Positions 1 through 5,858 of a stretch of 11,118 bases of DNA are shown here, piece by piece. The position numbers and the translations under genes were made by a program. Position 1 is the first letter of the stretch. Every line of letters begins with the position of its first letter. The stretch is from Candidatus Falkowbacteria bacterium CG10_big_fil_rev_8_21_14_0_10_39_9 (GTDB taxonomy: Bacteria; Patescibacteriota; Patescibacteriia; Patescibacteriales; UBA12465). The notes beneath the pieces are model-generated. The model had not been told where the DNA came from. It did not search any database and saw only the letters and a program-made list of their open reading frames with translations. Where the stretch lies: assembly GCA_002778645.1 (NCBI GenBank), contig PFAQ01000023.1:1-11118 (forward strand). Reading direction: 5' to 3'.

Positions 1-668
1 AATCTTGTCGCGATACTAGTGGATTAAATCATCCGCTAGCTAAAATCATTCCAATGATTGGTGTGATGGATAGCTCTTTTAACGCCCTAGATGGTAATCG
101 GGACAAGAATGCCGATGGTCCCATTGGTTTCTATGATGAAAATGTGCAGAATGTTAGTTCTAAAGATAACTACCTCTGGTCTTTCTTTATCAATAGTCAA
201 ATTGATACCACGCCACCAAAGGTTCGCAGTATTTTTCCAGCTATGGCCTCTTCCAATGTTAGTTTGTCTGATCCAATAATTATTGAATTTAATAAATTAA
301 TTATGAGCAGTTCGCTCAAGAGCGGTTCCCTGAAGTCGACTATTGGTTCCACTACCGTGGAACATAAGCTGTTGAATTTAAGAAGTACTACTAACGCCCC
401 AACTGGATATTGGACTACTAGTGAAAATCTAGATTTCTCCCCACTTGATGGCCAGCCAGATATTACCCGGGCTAAGATTAATCATTCCATGTTTGGTGAA
501 AGCATCGATTATGTTTCTCAGGCGGGATCAGGGGTTAAAGATATTTTCCAAAATTGTTTTAAACCATCCAGTGGCCCGGATTGTATTGCCACTCAAGAAA
601 ATCCTTCCTGTTGTAATGGCACTAGTACTAGTATTTTAGATGATGGTAACTGTGCTATTAATAATTAG
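1..668 (+). CDS. C-terminal part of a secreted surface protein with SbsA-type Ig-like domains (5' end outside window)
   Basis: The frame is open from base 3 to a TAG at 666-668, so the start lies upstream of the window; the ATG at 54 is internal. About 221 residues are visible. The first 65 or so look like the end of one Ig-like domain, with an acidic loop of D-x-N-x-D-x-N-x-D type (D/N at 90-116, possible calcium site) and a Y-L-W-S-F-F strand. The linker I-D-T-T-P-P-K-V then opens a second domain with S-D-P-I-I-I-E-F-N-K-L-I, which is the Big_5/SbsA Ig-like pattern. The last 40 residues hold four cysteines and no membrane anchor or sorting motif. In the family these domains occur in large exported cell-surface proteins; the exact role here is unknown. 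Domain type is fairly sure, function is not. Confidence 0.75.
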   Translation, partial: SCRDTSGLNHPLAKIIPMIGVMDSSFNALDGNRDKNADGPIGFYDENVQNVSSKDNYLWSFFINSQIDTTPPKVRSIFPAMASSNVSLSDPIIIEFNKLIMSSSLKSGSLKSTIGSTTVEHKLLNLRSTTNAPTGYWTTSENLDFSPLDGQPDITRAKINHSMFGESIDYVSQAGSGVKDIFQNCFKPSSGPDCIATQENPSCCNGTSTSILDDGNCAINN

Positions 669-725
669 TTATTTTCTTTAGTTTTAATTTATAGTTGGTT
701 TAAGCCTGTTTTAACTAGAGAGTAA

Positions 726-739
726 TATAATAGTATTAT
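726..739 (+). promoter_or_regulatory. Probable -10 element of recA, overlapped by a 13-bp palindrome
   Basis: A perfect TATAAT lies at 726-731, about 70 bases before the recA ATG. No good -35 hexamer sits at 16-18 bases upstream. The palindrome ATAATAGTATTAT (727-739, centre G733) overlaps the -10 and the expected start of transcription, so it could be an operator or chance in AT-rich DNA. The leader 740-801 is richer in GC and ends in a small hairpin (TTGCT 786-790 with AGCAA 795-799) directly before the ATG, in place of a Shine-Dalgarno. Confidence 0.45.
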
Positions 740-801
740 CGATTATTTAATTTATAGCGACGGTGGCCTGCCTGTTTCGGTCAAGTTGCTAACAAGCAAG
801 T

Positions 802-1884
802 ATGAGTAAAGAAAAAAAAGCCAAGTCAGTGGAGGAAGAATCTAAGGACAGTAGCAAGAGAATGAAGGCCGCTGTTTCGGCGATGACCCAAATCAAAGAA
901 AAGTTTGGTGAGGGTTCCATTATGAAGTTTGGTGACGTGCGCAAGACCAATATCGATGTTGTTTCTACCGGCTGTTTGTCTTTGGACTTAGCCTTTGGTA
1001 TTGGCGGTGTACCTCGGGGTCGGATCATTGAGATCTTTGGTCCAGAGTCATCGGGTAAAACAACTTTAGCTCAACACATCGTGGCTGAAGTCCAGAAATT
1101 AGGGGGCATTGCGGCCTTTGTGGACGCAGAACACGCCCTAGACCCGGATTATGCCCAGAAGATTGGTGTCAACATCAAGGAGATGTTAATCTCCCAACCA
1201 GATACCGGTGAGCAGGCCCTGGAGATCGTTGAGACCCTAGTGCGCTCCAATGCTGTGGACGTTATTGTTATCGACAGTGTGGCCGCCCTGGTGCCTCAGA
1301 AAGAGATTGAAGGCGACATGGGAGACCAACACATGGGACTCCAGGCTCGTTTGATGAGCCAGGCTTTAAGAAAGCTGACGGGTATTGTTTCCAAGACTAA
1401 AACGATTGTGATTTTCATTAATCAGATTAGAAACAAAATCGGAGTTTTCTTTGGTAGCCCGGAGACCACTACTGGTGGTAATGCTCTCAAGTTCTATTGT
1501 TCTATTCGAGTGGAAGTGAGACGAACGGCCCAAATCAAACAAGGCGACAAGATTTTGGGTAATAGAGTTAAGGCTAAAATTGTGAAAAACAAAGTGGCGG
1601 CTCCATTTAAGACTTGTGAGTTTGATATTATGTATAATGAAGGTATCTCTGTCGCCGGTGATGTGCTTGATTTAGCTTCCGAGCGAGGCATTATCAAGAA
1701 GTCTGGTGCTACTTATACCTACAATGATATTAAGTTGGGTACTGGCCGAGAAAATGCTAAGCAGTTTTTGAAGGACACCCCAAAATTAATTGCTGATATC
1801 CGCAAGCAAGTTTTAGCTCAAGATAAAATTGAAGAAGCTACACCATCCAAAGAGAAGATAGAAACTAACGAGGAAGAGAAATAA
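802..1884 (+). CDS. recA: Recombinase RecA
   Basis: RecA forms the ATP-dependent filament on single-stranded DNA that pairs homologous strands and activates the SOS response where LexA exists. The 360-residue protein has the whole core: an N-terminal helix region (residues 20-45), Walker A G-P-E-S-S-G-K-T at 80-87, the catalytic Glu in F-V-D-A-E-H-A-L-D at 110, Walker B V-I-V-I-D-S-V at 154-160, loop L1 around 169-182, and the Gln switch and loop L2 from I-N-Q-I-R (206-210) through P-E-T-T-T-G-G-N-A-L (220-229). The C-terminal domain ends in the usual acidic, Lys/Glu-rich tail. Length is normal. No inteins or missing catalytic residues. The ATG at 802 has no clear Shine-Dalgarno. It is followed after one base by mscL, so the two are probably co-transcribed. 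I see no obvious SOS box. Confidence 0.98.
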   Translation: MSKEKKAKSVEEESKDSSKRMKAAVSAMTQIKEKFGEGSIMKFGDVRKTNIDVVSTGCLSLDLAFGIGGVPRGRIIEIFGPESSGKTTLAQHIVAEVQKLGGIAAFVDAEHALDPDYAQKIGVNIKEMLISQPDTGEQALEIVETLVRSNAVDVIVIDSVAALVPQKEIEGDMGDQHMGLQARLMSQALRKLTGIVSKTKTIVIFINQIRNKIGVFFGSPETTTGGNALKFYCSIRVEVRRTAQIKQGDKILGNRVKAKIVKNKVAAPFKTCEFDIMYNEGISVAGDVLDLASERGIIKKSGATYTYNDIKLGTGRENAKQFLKDTPKLIADIRKQVLAQDKIEEATPSKEKIETNEEEK

Positions 1885-1885
1885 T

Positions 1886-2293
1886 ATGAAGGACCGGATA
1901 GAAAGAATCAAAGAGATTAAACCACTCCACCACATCAATCGTGAGGTGGGAGGGTTTTTCGATCGCTTGGTAGCTTTCTTGAAGGAATATTCAGTTATTG
2001 GCGTGGCTCTGGGCGTGATCGTGGCTCAGGCCGCCAAAGACTTCGTCGAGGCAGTAGTGTCCGGAATCTTTGTTCCCCTGTTGAACCTTTTGATTCCAGG
2101 CAATGAGTTGGGCCAATTATCTTTTTCTGTTAGGGGCGTAGTCTTTAATCTGGGCCGACCATTTTCCACCTTGGTTACTTTGTTGATTGTTGTCATTTTT
2201 CTTTATTATATTTTCAAAAAGATAATCAAACATGATGCGCCAAAGGTAGAGGAGGTCAAGCCAGAAGAAGGGACAAAAAAGTTGGAGGAGTAG
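1886..2293 (+). CDS. mscL: Large-conductance mechanosensitive channel, MscL family
   Basis: MscL forms a homopentameric inner-membrane pore that opens under membrane tension and releases solutes during osmotic downshock. The 135-residue protein has the family layout: an amphipathic N-terminal segment, the first membrane helix with the G-V-A-L-G-V-I-V-A-Q-A-A pattern (about 38-50) running into F-V-E-A-V-V-S-G-I-F-V-P-L-L-N-L-L-I (53-70), a short periplasmic loop, a second membrane helix (about 94-113) and a charged cytoplasmic tail with Lys/Glu repeats. The N-terminus is about 25 residues longer than the E. coli protein. The start ATG lies one base after the recA stop (TAA-T-ATG), with AGGAAG nine bases before it inside recA, which suggests coupled translation. 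The gene ends 25 bases before a strong terminator. Confidence 0.88.
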   Translation: MKDRIERIKEIKPLHHINREVGGFFDRLVAFLKEYSVIGVALGVIVAQAAKDFVEAVVSGIFVPLLNLLIPGNELGQLSFSVRGVVFNLGRPFSTLVTLLIVVIFLYYIFKKIIKHDAPKVEEVKPEEGTKKLEE

Positions 2294-2318
2294 ACTAATT
2301 ATATTACATAGACAAATT

Positions 2319-2347
2319 AAAAAGCCATCTGTTTTAGATGGCTTTTT
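2319..2347. terminator. Bidirectional intrinsic terminator
   Basis: A perfect 12-bp stem, AAAAAGCCATCT (2319-2330) with AGATGGCTTTTT (2336-2347), encloses a 5-base loop. The A-tract on one side and T-tract on the other make it work on both strands. It would end recA-mscL on the plus strand and the 2349-3147 gene pair on the minus strand; the TAA of the latter lies two bases away. Confidence 0.92.
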
Positions 2348-2348
2348 G

Positions 2349-2564
2349 TTATAGTTGATTATTTAGATCCCGGGCTGCTTCGATAACCGTATTGGCTAGG
2401 CAGCGAAATAAGAAGCAGAGAACTGCGGCACAGATCAACAATGTCGTGATGATGGTATGGTGTTCAATCGCTATTCCAACTATTTTTAATTCATTGTAGA
2501 AAAAATAATAGATTGGTGCTAGCAGACAGAAAATTATGCCAAGAATTAGGAGAGTTTTTCTCAT
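2349..2564 (-). CDS. Small two-helix membrane protein of unknown function
   Basis: I do not recognise this 71-residue protein. It has two hydrophobic stretches (about residues 4-22 and 37-55) separated by a short segment with Glu-His-His, and an Arg/Asn-rich C-terminus (A-R-D-L-N-N-Q-L), so it is most likely a hairpin in the cytoplasmic membrane. The frame is open further upstream to an ATG at 2654, but that would overlap the preceding gene by 59 bases and add a poor N-terminus. The ATG at 2564 puts the first membrane helix at the N-terminus and leaves a 31-base gap. No Shine-Dalgarno is seen. It is the second gene of a minus-strand pair and ends at the bidirectional terminator. Confidence 0.6.
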   Translation of the reverse strand: MRKTLLILGIIFCLLAPIYYFFYNELKIVGIAIEHHTIITTLLICAAVLCFLFRCLANTVIEAARDLNNQL

Positions 2565-2595
2565 ATTAACAGAAATTAAGTAAAAAAATTTAATT

Positions 2596-3147
2596 TTACT
2601 TATGACGTAAAATTCTGTCTTTAATAAATAAATCAGGGTTTTTATCAAAGTCAATAATACTCATCCCAATGAGTTTTATCCCATTATCCCAGTCTGATGT
2701 TATTTCACAAAGCCTATGTTTCTTACCCATAAAATCAATGTTGTTTTGAGCTATGATGAATTCTTTCATAACAATATCGCCACAATATTCACGGATAAAA
2801 TCCATTTCACCTCTTAATTTAGCGTTGACTCTGAAGATAATTTTAGCAATTAACAAGCGGTCATATTCCGTTCCTGTATTTGTGGGCGTTAAAACTGCTA
2901 TAATATCTGTCCCTGAGGCGCCAAGCGAAACAATGTCATCAAGCTTTTTCGCCCAATATCTTTTACCAAACTTTCTGAAATAGAGATTCCCAACTTTTAC
3001 ATGATAATTTTTGTCGGGATTTTCCTTTTCGTTAATAATTGAAAGGCTAAAATTTGCCTGGTCGCCTAAATGATTTAATTTGCTATTTAAAAAATTAACC
3101 GAATTTTCTAAAAACTCAGAAATTTTATCTGGTGCGATTTTTTCCAT
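2596..3147 (-). CDS. Hypothetical soluble protein, unknown family
   Basis: The 183-residue product is not one I recognise. It has no signal peptide or membrane segment. The first 30 residues look helical and charged (start M-E-K-I-A-P-D-K-I). The middle alternates basic aromatic strands (N-L-Y-F-R-K-F, R-Y-W-A-K-K) with a Gly/Ser/Thr-rich turn (L-G-A-S-G-T-D-I-I-A-V-L-T). The last third has two Cys (Y-C-G and L-C-E) and ends in a basic tail. The coding strand is AT-richer than recA or rny to the eye, which fits a recent or fast-evolving gene, but I did not compute this. It is the first gene of a two-gene unit, with its own promoter at 3268-3296 and a leader of about 114 bases. Confidence 0.72.
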   Translation of the reverse strand: MEKIAPDKISEFLENSVNFLNSKLNHLGDQANFSLSIINEKENPDKNYHVKVGNLYFRKFGKRYWAKKLDDIVSLGASGTDIIAVLTPTNTGTEYDRLLIAKIIFRVNAKLRGEMDFIREYCGDIVMKEFIIAQNNIDFMGKKHRLCEITSDWDNGIKLIGMSIIDFDKNPDLFIKDRILRHK

Positions 3148-3189
3148 TTTATATAATATTAAAGTTAATTTATAATTGAATTAATTCTC

Positions 3190-3215
3190 AAATTCACCTT
3201 AAAAAAGATGAATTT
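3190..3215 (-). promoter_or_regulatory. Hairpin in the leader of the hypothetical gene
   Basis: AAATTCA (3190-3196) pairs with TGAATTT (3209-3215) and CTT (3198-3200) with AAG (3205-3207), around a four-base loop. The single C/A mismatch on the plus strand becomes a G-U wobble on the minus-strand RNA, so the stem is 11 bp in the transcript of the 2596-3147 gene. No U-tract follows it, so it is not a plain terminator. Role unknown; could be chance in AT-rich sequence. Confidence 0.35.
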
Positions 3216-3267
3216 AACAATTAACCCAATCTAACCTTATTTTTTAAAGACCTATGACTAATGTCTA

Positions 3268-3296
3268 GTTTTAGCACGTTTATCAATCGGTGTCAA
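3268..3296 (-). promoter_or_regulatory. Probable sigma-70-type promoter of the two-gene cassette
   Basis: Reading the minus strand, a perfect -35 TTGACA (3296-3291) is followed by a 17-base spacer and TAAAAC (3273-3268), a 4/6 match to TATAAT. Transcription would start near 3261 and give a leader of about 114 bases before the ATG at 3147. It lies downstream of the tRNA-Lys terminator, so the cassette is an independent unit. Confidence 0.5.
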
Positions 3297-3327
3297 GTTC
3301 GGTTAAATGGCCTTTTTCCTTTATAAC

Positions 3328-3355
3328 AAAAAACAGCCCTATAATTGGACTGTTT
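3328..3355 (-). terminator. Intrinsic terminator after tRNA-Lys
   Basis: On the minus-strand RNA, AAACAGUCC (3355-3347) pairs with GGGCUGUUU (3339-3331) through one G-U wobble around a 7-base loop, followed by a run of U continuing to 3328. On the plus strand the same pair is a C/A mismatch, so it is best read as the end of the minus-strand tRNA transcript. Confidence 0.8.
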
Positions 3356-3364
3356 CTTGTTTTG

Positions 3365-3437
3365 TGCGCCGTGAAGGATTCGAACCTTCGACCTTATCCT
3401 TAAGAGGGATCTGCTCTACCAGCTGAGCTAACAGCGC
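3365..3437 (-). tRNA. tRNA-Lys (anticodon CTT)
   Basis: A 73-base cloverleaf: acceptor GCGCTGT with ACGGCGC (one T-G wobble), D-arm GCTC/GAGC, T-arm GAAGG-TTCGAAT-CCTTC. The anticodon loop is CTCTTAA, so the anticodon is CTT, reading AAG. The outermost anticodon-stem pair is G-A. The 3' CCA is not encoded (the bases after the discriminator A are CAA), so CCA must be added by a nucleotidyltransferase. Last tRNA before the terminator. Confidence 0.95.
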
Positions 3438-3459
3438 GTGTTTATATATATGGGGTATG

Positions 3460-3533
3460 TGGCTGGAGAGAGGCTCGAACTCTCGACCTTAGCGTTATGA
3501 GTGCTACGCTCTAACCAACTGAGCTACCCAGCC
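3460..3533 (-). tRNA. tRNA with anticodon CAT (elongator tRNA-Met, or tRNA-Ile2)
   Basis: A 74-base cloverleaf: acceptor GGCTGGG with TCCAGCC (one G-T wobble), D-arm GCTC/GAGC, T-arm GAGAG-TTCGAGC-CTCTC. The loop CTCATAA gives anticodon CAT. The stem lacks the three G-C pairs of initiator tRNA. The D-arm and 5' end resemble E. coli elongator tRNA-Met, but an Ile tRNA whose C34 is changed to lysidine cannot be excluded. The loop-closing pair is A-C. No encoded CCA. Confidence 0.92.
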
Positions 3534-3545
3534 ATTATTTTATAT

Positions 3546-3573
3546 ATAATAATAAAAAAATCAAGTCTGTAAA
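3546..3573 (-). promoter_or_regulatory. Probable promoter of tRNA-Met and tRNA-Lys
   Basis: On the minus strand TTTACA (3573-3568, 5/6 match) is followed by a 16-base spacer and TATTAT (3551-3546, 5/6 match). The start would fall near 3539, about six bases before the mature tRNA-Met, a usual tRNA leader length. Other AT-rich -10 choices exist in the same stretch. Confidence 0.45.
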
Positions 3574-3584
3574 CCCCATTTTTG

Positions 3585-3658
3585 TGCACCCGGCAGGATT
3601 TGAACCCGCAACCTTCTGGTCCGAAGCCAGACGCTCTATCCAGTTGCGCTACGGATGC
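3585..3658 (-). tRNA. tRNA-Arg (anticodon TCG)
   Basis: A 74-base cloverleaf: acceptor GCATCCG with CGGGTGC, a perfect anticodon stem TCTGG/CCAGA, loop CTTCGGA with anticodon TCG (codon CGA and wobble partners), and T-arm GCGGG-TTCAAAT-CCTGC. No encoded CCA. It lies 36 bases after the HU gene with only a hairpin between, so it may be released from the rny-hup transcript. Confidence 0.95.
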
Positions 3659-3662
3659 CATG

Positions 3663-3683
3663 AGCCTATTAACTAAATAGGCT
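3663..3683 (-). other. Hairpin between hup and tRNA-Arg
   Basis: AGCCTATT (3663-3670) and AATAGGCT (3676-3683) form a perfect 8-bp stem with a 5-base loop. On the minus strand it lies downstream of the HU stop and ends four bases before the mature tRNA-Arg, and no U-tract follows. It is therefore either a weak terminator or an mRNA 3'-end and processing structure separating HU mRNA from tRNA-Arg. Confidence 0.5.
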
Positions 3684-3694
3684 ATTTGAAAATA

Positions 3695-4000
3695 TTAACT
3701 TTTTAAGGCTTCTTTCAGATTCTTACCAGTTCTAAACTTGGCGACTTTAACGGCCGGGATAGTAATTCTCTCATCTGGTTTACGAGGGTTAACACCACCT
3801 CGAGCATAACGGGTCATGGAGGAGAAAGTCCCAAATCCAGTAATGGTTACATCGCGATTATTCTTCAGTTCATCAATGATAATTTCGGCTAAAGCCTCAA
3901 GCATGGATTCAGATTGTCTTTTACCAATCTTGTCGCCTTCTTTGCTTAACTTTTGGTTGGTTTTTTCCGCCAAGATTTCAATTAATTTAGCTTTGTTCAT
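3695..4000 (-). CDS. hup: HU/IHF-family DNA-binding protein
   Basis: HU dimers bend and compact DNA in the nucleoid and support recombination and replication. The 101-residue protein has the N-terminal helical dimer part (start M-N-K-A-K-L-I-E-I-L-A-E-K-T), the turn G-F-G-T-F, then the beta arm with R-G-G-V-N-P-R-K-P-D and the closing strand I-T-I-P-A-V-K-V-A-K-F-R-T-G-K. It is about ten residues longer than a typical HU because of a Lys/Gly-rich insert near residues 19-28 in the helical part. The arm keeps the key Asn-Pro at the tip. HU versus IHF cannot be told from this alone; HU is likelier. It starts 11 bases after the rny stop, so the two probably form an operon. Confidence 0.93.
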   Translation of the reverse strand: MNKAKLIEILAEKTNQKLSKEGDKIGKRQSESMLEALAEIIIDELKNNRDVTITGFGTFSSMTRYARGGVNPRKPDERITIPAVKVAKFRTGKNLKEALKS

Positions 4001-4011
4001 ATAATTATTGA

Positions 4012-5526
4012 TTATCTAGCAAATTCGATGACGCGAGTTTCGCGAATGACATTGACCTTGATTTCACCCGGGTATTTCAACTCTCGTTCAATCTTGTCAG
4101 CAATTTCTCGGGCCAGGTTATGTGATTTTAAATCATCGATAATATCTGATTGGACAAAGATTCGAACTTCACGACCGGCTTGAATAGCATAAGTCTTTTC
4201 GACACCTTCAAATGACAGAGCAATCTTTTCCAATTCTTCTAAACGTTGTAAGTAGTTTTCTCTGGTATCAGATCGAGCTCCAGGACGAGCTGAGGAGATA
4301 GCATCGGCTACTTTGACAATCACCGCAATCAAAGTTGAAGGATGATCGTCGTGGTGAGTTTCAATTGGCGCAATAATTTCAGCTGGTAGGTTGAACTTCT
4401 TAGCAATGTCCCGACCAATCTCATTGTGGTTACCTTGGATCTCGTGATCCACAGCCTTACCGATATCATGCAGTAAGCCACCCTTTTTGGCAATAGTCAC
4501 ATCAGCTCCTAGTTCTTCCGCTAACATGGCGGACAAGTGAGCCACTTCAATCGAGTGTCTCAGAGCATTCTGACCATAGCTGGTGCGGTATTTCAAACGA
4601 CCTAGAATTTGGACTAATTTTGGATCAAAACCAGCGACACCGACGTCATACATGGCTTCTTCACCGGCCTTCTTGATATCAATGGCGATATCCTTTTTGG
4701 CGCTCTCTACCGCATCTTCAATCTTGGTAGGGTGGATGCGGCCATCTTTGATTAAGTAGTCTAAGGCTTTCTTAGCAATATGACGACGAATCAAGGAAAA
4801 ACCAGAAATAGTAATAGCGTTTGGAGTATCATCAACGATAATTTCGACGCCAGTCATCTGTTCAATTGATTTGATATTGCGACCCTCACGACCAATGATG
4901 CGACCCTTCATTTCGTCGCTTGGCAGGTCAACGGTAGTAGTGGAAAGTTCTGGAGTATAGGTTGAAACCAATCGTTGCATGGCATTGGCAATCAGGTTTT
5001 TAGCTTTCTCGTCAAAAGCATCATCATTTTCTAATTGCAGTTTGTTGATGTGAGCAATGATGTCATCCTGGTATTGGCTTTCAACATTTTTTAATAAAAC
5101 GTCTTTAGCTTCGCCTTTGTTTAATTGAGAAATCTTTTCTAATTTAGCTAATTGTTCTTCCTTAATCTCTTTGATCTTCTCTTTGATTTCTTGAACCTCA
5201 TTAACCTTGTCATATAACTTCTGTTGTTTTTCCTGGAGGTCTAATAATTTTTGGGAGAAAGCAGTTTCGCGTTGTTCTAGGCGTTGTTGTAATGAATTAA
5301 TTTCCTTGCGGCGTTCGTTTTCTTCGCGCTTGGCTTCGTTAATGATTTTAAGGGCTTTTTCTTGGGCTTCTAACTCAGTCTTTTTGTATTTAGCCTTGGC
5401 GTCGCCTAGAATTCTTTCCGCTTTACTCTCGGCGGTACCGATTTTAAGGGCAGAACGTTTGCGATTGACAAAATAGCCGACAGTAAAGCCAGCAGCCAAA
5501 ATAACAATATACAAAGCATATTGCAT
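4012..5526 (-). CDS. rny: Ribonuclease Y
   Basis: RNase Y is the membrane-tethered endoribonuclease that starts mRNA decay in many bacteria lacking RNase E. The 504-residue protein has, in order: one N-terminal membrane helix (about residues 3-22), a long Lys/Glu/Gln-rich coiled coil (about 25-165), a KH RNA-binding domain with I-I-G-R-E-G at 210-215, and an HD phosphohydrolase domain with R-H-S near 323-325, the catalytic His-Asp of L-L-H-D-I-G at 353-354, H-H-D-D-H at 391-395 and K-V-A-D-A-I-S-S-A-R-P-G-A-R from 405. Length fits the family. I choose the ATG at 5526, which puts the membrane helix at the extreme N-terminus; the frame continues to a TTG at 5559 that would add 11 polar residues. 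No Shine-Dalgarno at either. hup follows after 11 bases. Confidence 0.97.
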   Translation of the reverse strand: MQYALYIVILAAGFTVGYFVNRKRSALKIGTAESKAERILGDAKAKYKKTELEAQEKALKIINEAKREENERRKEINSLQQRLEQRETAFSQKLLDLQEKQQKLYDKVNEVQEIKEKIKEIKEEQLAKLEKISQLNKGEAKDVLLKNVESQYQDDIIAHINKLQLENDDAFDEKAKNLIANAMQRLVSTYTPELSTTTVDLPSDEMKGRIIGREGRNIKSIEQMTGVEIIVDDTPNAITISGFSLIRRHIAKKALDYLIKDGRIHPTKIEDAVESAKKDIAIDIKKAGEEAMYDVGVAGFDPKLVQILGRLKYRTSYGQNALRHSIEVAHLSAMLAEELGADVTIAKKGGLLHDIGKAVDHEIQGNHNEIGRDIAKKFNLPAEIIAPIETHHDDHPSTLIAVIVKVADAISSARPGARSDTRENYLQRLEELEKIALSFEGVEKTYAIQAGREVRIFVQSDIIDDLKSHNLAREIADKIERELKYPGEIKVNVIRETRVIEFAR

Positions 5527-5569
5527 ATTTTTATGATTAGATTTTAGGAAGTGGGGCAATCTCTAAACG

Positions 5570-5612
5570 ATTGAGTTGGTTCAGCGCAAAAGAGTTTTGC
5601 CTGGGGCTCAAT
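5570..5612 (-). promoter_or_regulatory. Structured 5' leader hairpin upstream of rny
   Basis: ATTGAG (5570-5575) pairs with CTCAAT (5607-5612). Inside, CAG (5582-5584) pairs with CTG (5601-5603), and GCAAAA (5586-5591) with TTTTGC (5595-5600) around a GAG loop, with C5585 bulged. A likely promoter just upstream would start transcription at about 5612, so the rny mRNA would begin with this stem-loop. It could protect or regulate the mRNA; the role is inferred only. Confidence 0.5.
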
Positions 5613-5618
5613 GATAAT

Positions 5619-5646
5619 ATTTTATGAGATTTTTGGTATTTGACGA
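5619..5646 (-). promoter_or_regulatory. Candidate promoter of rny-hup
   Basis: On the minus strand TCGTCA (5646-5641, 4/6 to TTGACA) lies 16 bases before TAAAAT (5624-5619, 5/6 to TATAAT). The predicted start is close to 5612, the first base of the leader hairpin. The same AT-rich stretch also holds an opposing plus-strand pair TTGACG (5640-5645) and TATGAC (5663-5668) 17 bases apart, which could drive the tRNA-Val side. Confidence 0.4.
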
Positions 5647-5721
5647 GTTAATTTTTTGGATTTATGACAACTGGAGCAACCACAACTTTCCTAAAAGCTT
5701 TAATTAATTATTAAGGGATAA

Positions 5722-5748
5722 CAAAATAACCTTAGCATAGTTATTTTG
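5722..5748 (+). other. Hairpin in the divergent rny / tRNA-Val region
   Basis: CAAAATAAC (5722-5730) and GTTATTTTG (5740-5748) form a perfect 9-bp stem with a 9-base loop. It sits midway in the roughly 330-base gap between the divergent rny and tRNA-Val genes. The rest of this gap holds only AT-rich promoter-like sequence; I find no open frame with coding character in it. Either strand could carry the structure; function unknown. Confidence 0.4.
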
Positions 5749-5807
5749 CTTTGTAAAGTTGGCTAATATTGGGGTTTTTCTAATTTTTTTGGGATGATTT
5801 ATCCTTA

Positions 5808-5836
5808 TTTACTTTTTCCCATATTGTTGCTAAATT
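5808..5836 (+). promoter_or_regulatory. Candidate promoter of tRNA-Val and the hsp20 operon
   Basis: TTTACT (5808-5813, 4/6) is followed 17 bases later by TAAATT (5831-5836, 4/6) preceded by TGC, an extended -10 arrangement. Start near 5843 would leave a 16-base tRNA leader. No CIRCE inverted repeat is present, so no HrcA control of hsp20 is visible. Confidence 0.35.
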
Positions 5837-5858
5837 ATTATTAGTATTTTAAATTAGA

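Noticed and set aside
692..716. Hairpin after the surface-protein gene as a terminator
   Set aside because: The arms around 692-700 and 709-716 pair poorly and no U-tract follows.
1494..1697. Minus-strand frames inside recA (also 789-1028)
   Set aside because: Antisense shadows of a highly conserved gene; composition is not protein-like.
2565..2654. Longer start of the small membrane protein at 2654
   Set aside because: It would overlap the upstream gene by 59 bases and add a non-typical N-terminus.
5527..5559. Longer rny start at TTG 5559
   Set aside because: It would put 11 polar residues before the membrane helix; the ATG at 5526 fits the family layout better.
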